From Gammaproteobacteria bacterium (GTDB taxonomy: Bacteria; Pseudomonadota; Gammaproteobacteria; BMS3Bbin11), in assembly GCA_030597275.1 (NCBI GenBank), contig JAUVSB010000093.1, positions 1 through 5,909 of the forward strand: a DNA stretch of 5,909 bases, read 5' to 3'. Positions 4,959-5,909 of this stretch are shown here, one piece after another; positions within the stretch are counted from its first letter, which is position 1, and every line of letters starts with the position of its first letter. A program made the position numbers and the translations under genes. The notes beneath the pieces were generated by a model. The model was not told the origin of the DNA. It was given only the letters and a program-made list of their open reading frames with translations, and made no database searches.

Positions 4959-5153
4959 ATGAGTCCTATTGATCCTGCCTTTTATATCGGCATGTTTACC
5001 GTATCCTATGCAATGGCCTGGTATACATGGAAAGATGAAAAGGGCTGGTTCTCACGCATCATGAAATTTCTGCTGACGGGTATCATTCCTATCGTTTCAC
5101 TGATGCTGTTTGTCTGGAAGGTGTTGAAGGGCCCGGAAGAAGGGAAGGAATAG
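4959..5153 (+). CDS. Small membrane protein of unknown function (64 residues)
   Basis: I do not recognise this protein. It has two hydrophobic segments, about residues 8-24 (ending in AMAWYTW) and 35-56, joined by a short charged loop KDEKGWFSR (25-33). The tail KGPEEGKE is charged. Positive charge in the loop and at the end of the second helix leaves topology unclear; a hairpin with both termini on the same side is simplest. It is rich in Trp, Tyr and Met, as small respiratory-complex subunits often are, but that is only suggestive. The start at 4959 has AGAGA (4946-4950) eight bases upstream. It stands alone, divergent from the cytochrome operon and convergent with the tRNA. A tandem 7-bp repeat (ATCCAAG, 5154-5167) directly follows the stop. 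The clean frame, plausible ribosome site and membrane pattern support a real gene. Confidence 0.7.
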   Translation: MSPIDPAFYIGMFTVSYAMAWYTWKDEKGWFSRIMKFLLTGIIPIVSLMLFVWKVLKGPEEGKE

Positions 5154-5185
5154 ATCCAAGATCCAAGACGAAATTATTGCGTTTT

Positions 5186-5292
<107 letters not shown>

Positions 5293-5307
5293 TTACTAAA
5301 AAGCTGA

Positions 5308-5909
5308 TTAATATACCCGCTGTACAGAAAAATCAGCAAGTACCATCATGGCATCTTTATATGGTGATTGTGGCAATGGAGAAAGGGCTAATTTCGCCTT
5401 TTCTGCTTCAGCCGATGCGCGCTGCGAAGTGTACGCGAGGGAACCTGTTGATTCAATAATTGCCATGACTTCATTGATTTTATCCAATCCACCGGATCGA
5501 ATGGCTGCACTCAGCAAATCACGGTCAGCTGGCGCGGCGTGCTGCATGGCATGTATCAGTGGCAGGGTAGGTTTACCTTCTGCCAGGTCATCACCGACAT
5601 TCTTACCCATGGCCTCGGAGCTGGAACTGTAGTCCAGCAGGTCATCAACCAGTTGAAAGGCGACACCCAGGTGCTGACCATAACTGGCCAGTGCATGCTC
5701 AACTTCATCATTCTGATCAGCAATCACGCTTCCAATGCGGGCAGCGGCATCAAACAGGATGGCTGTTTTGGCACGTATAACGGCATCGTAGCTTTGTTCG
5801 CTTATGTCAGGCTCATTGATGTTAAGCAGCTGCATCACCTCGCCTTCAGCGATTTTATTGGTGGTGTGCGAAAGAATATCCATGACACGCATGTTGCCGG
5901 CTTCAACCA
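5308..5909 (-). CDS. ispB: Octaprenyl (polyprenyl) diphosphate synthase, C-terminal part (5' end outside window)
   Basis: About 200 C-terminal residues of a trans-polyprenyl diphosphate synthase, which builds the isoprenoid tail of ubiquinone or menaquinone by adding isopentenyl units. The frame is open to the right edge (VEAGN precedes MRVMDILS), so the first Asp-rich motif lies outside the window. Visible are IAEGEVMQLLN, the KTAILFDAAA block, and the second Asp-rich motif FQLVDDLLDY, whose Asp residues bind Mg-diphosphate. Next comes GKNVGDDLAEGKPTLPLIHAM, a strong IspB signature. The C-terminus ends SVQRVY, close to the E. coli protein's AVQR end, so this end is intact. It is followed at 26 bases by tRNA-Pro. 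It is a cytosolic enzyme, functionally linked to the UbiA-family gene earlier in the window through quinone synthesis, but in a different transcription unit. Confidence 0.94.
   Translation of the reverse strand, partial: VEAGNMRVMDILSHTTNKIAEGEVMQLLNINEPDISEQSYDAVIRAKTAILFDAAARIGSVIADQNDEVEHALASYGQHLGVAFQLVDDLLDYSSSSEAMGKNVGDDLAEGKPTLPLIHAMQHAAPADRDLLSAAIRSGGLDKINEVMAIIESTGSLAYTSQRASAEAEKAKLALSPLPQSPYKDAMMVLADFSVQRVY

Noticed and set aside
5348..5632. Plus-strand 94-codon open frame antisense to ispB
   Set aside because: It lies wholly within the strongly conserved ispB coding sequence and has no ribosome site or recognisable content.

Overview
The window looks like chromosomal DNA of a respiratory gammaproteobacterium. 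The best clues are an IspB-type polyprenyl diphosphate synthase, a tRNA-Pro(CGG) very close to the enterobacterial ProK type, and a group-1-like [NiFe] hydrogenase followed by hupE. A NapC-type quinol dehydrogenase gene with multihaem and rhodanese partners suggests a lithotrophic or sulfur-linked lifestyle, but that is inference. No mobile element, CRISPR array or phage gene is visible.

Layout. Bases 1-872 (+) hold the 3' end of a [NiFe] hydrogenase large-subunit gene, translationally coupled (ATGA overlap) to a HupE/UreJ nickel-permease gene and closed by a strong intrinsic terminator. Bases 940-1821 (+) encode a UbiA-superfamily, MenA-like prenyltransferase. Bases 1822-2144 hold a hairpin and short open stretches in several frames, but no convincing gene. 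Bases 2145-2999 (-) encode a pentapeptide-repeat protein with its own Shine-Dalgarno sequence and a perfect TATAAT upstream.

Bases 3136-4687 (-) form a tight three-gene operon: a triple-CxxCH c-type cytochrome gene, a NapC/NrfH/CymA-type membrane cytochrome gene with five CxxCH motifs, and a rhodanese gene, followed by a candidate terminator. The first gene has a TGA exactly at the second Cys of its first haem motif plus a +1 frameshift before its last haem motif. The rhodanese gene is also split between frames. Only the central gene is intact. All other genes in the window read cleanly, so this operon is either decaying or carries clustered sequence errors.

Bases 4688-4958 are a shared divergent intergenic region with an unusual pair of interleaved perfect inverted repeats of pseudoknot topology. 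Bases 4959-5153 (+) encode an unrecognised 64-residue membrane protein. Bases 5205-5281 (-) are tRNA-Pro(CGG), lying 26 bases downstream of a 5'-truncated ispB gene (5308 to the window end, -).

How the genes fit together. The hydrogenase feeds electrons from H2, and HupE would supply the nickel its active site needs. IspB makes the polyprenyl tail of respiratory quinone, and the UbiA-family enzyme could attach a prenyl tail to a quinone ring. The NapC-like cytochrome would oxidise quinol and pass electrons to the periplasmic cytochrome. The common theme is the quinone pool and periplasmic electron transfer, but the genes belong to separate transcription units.
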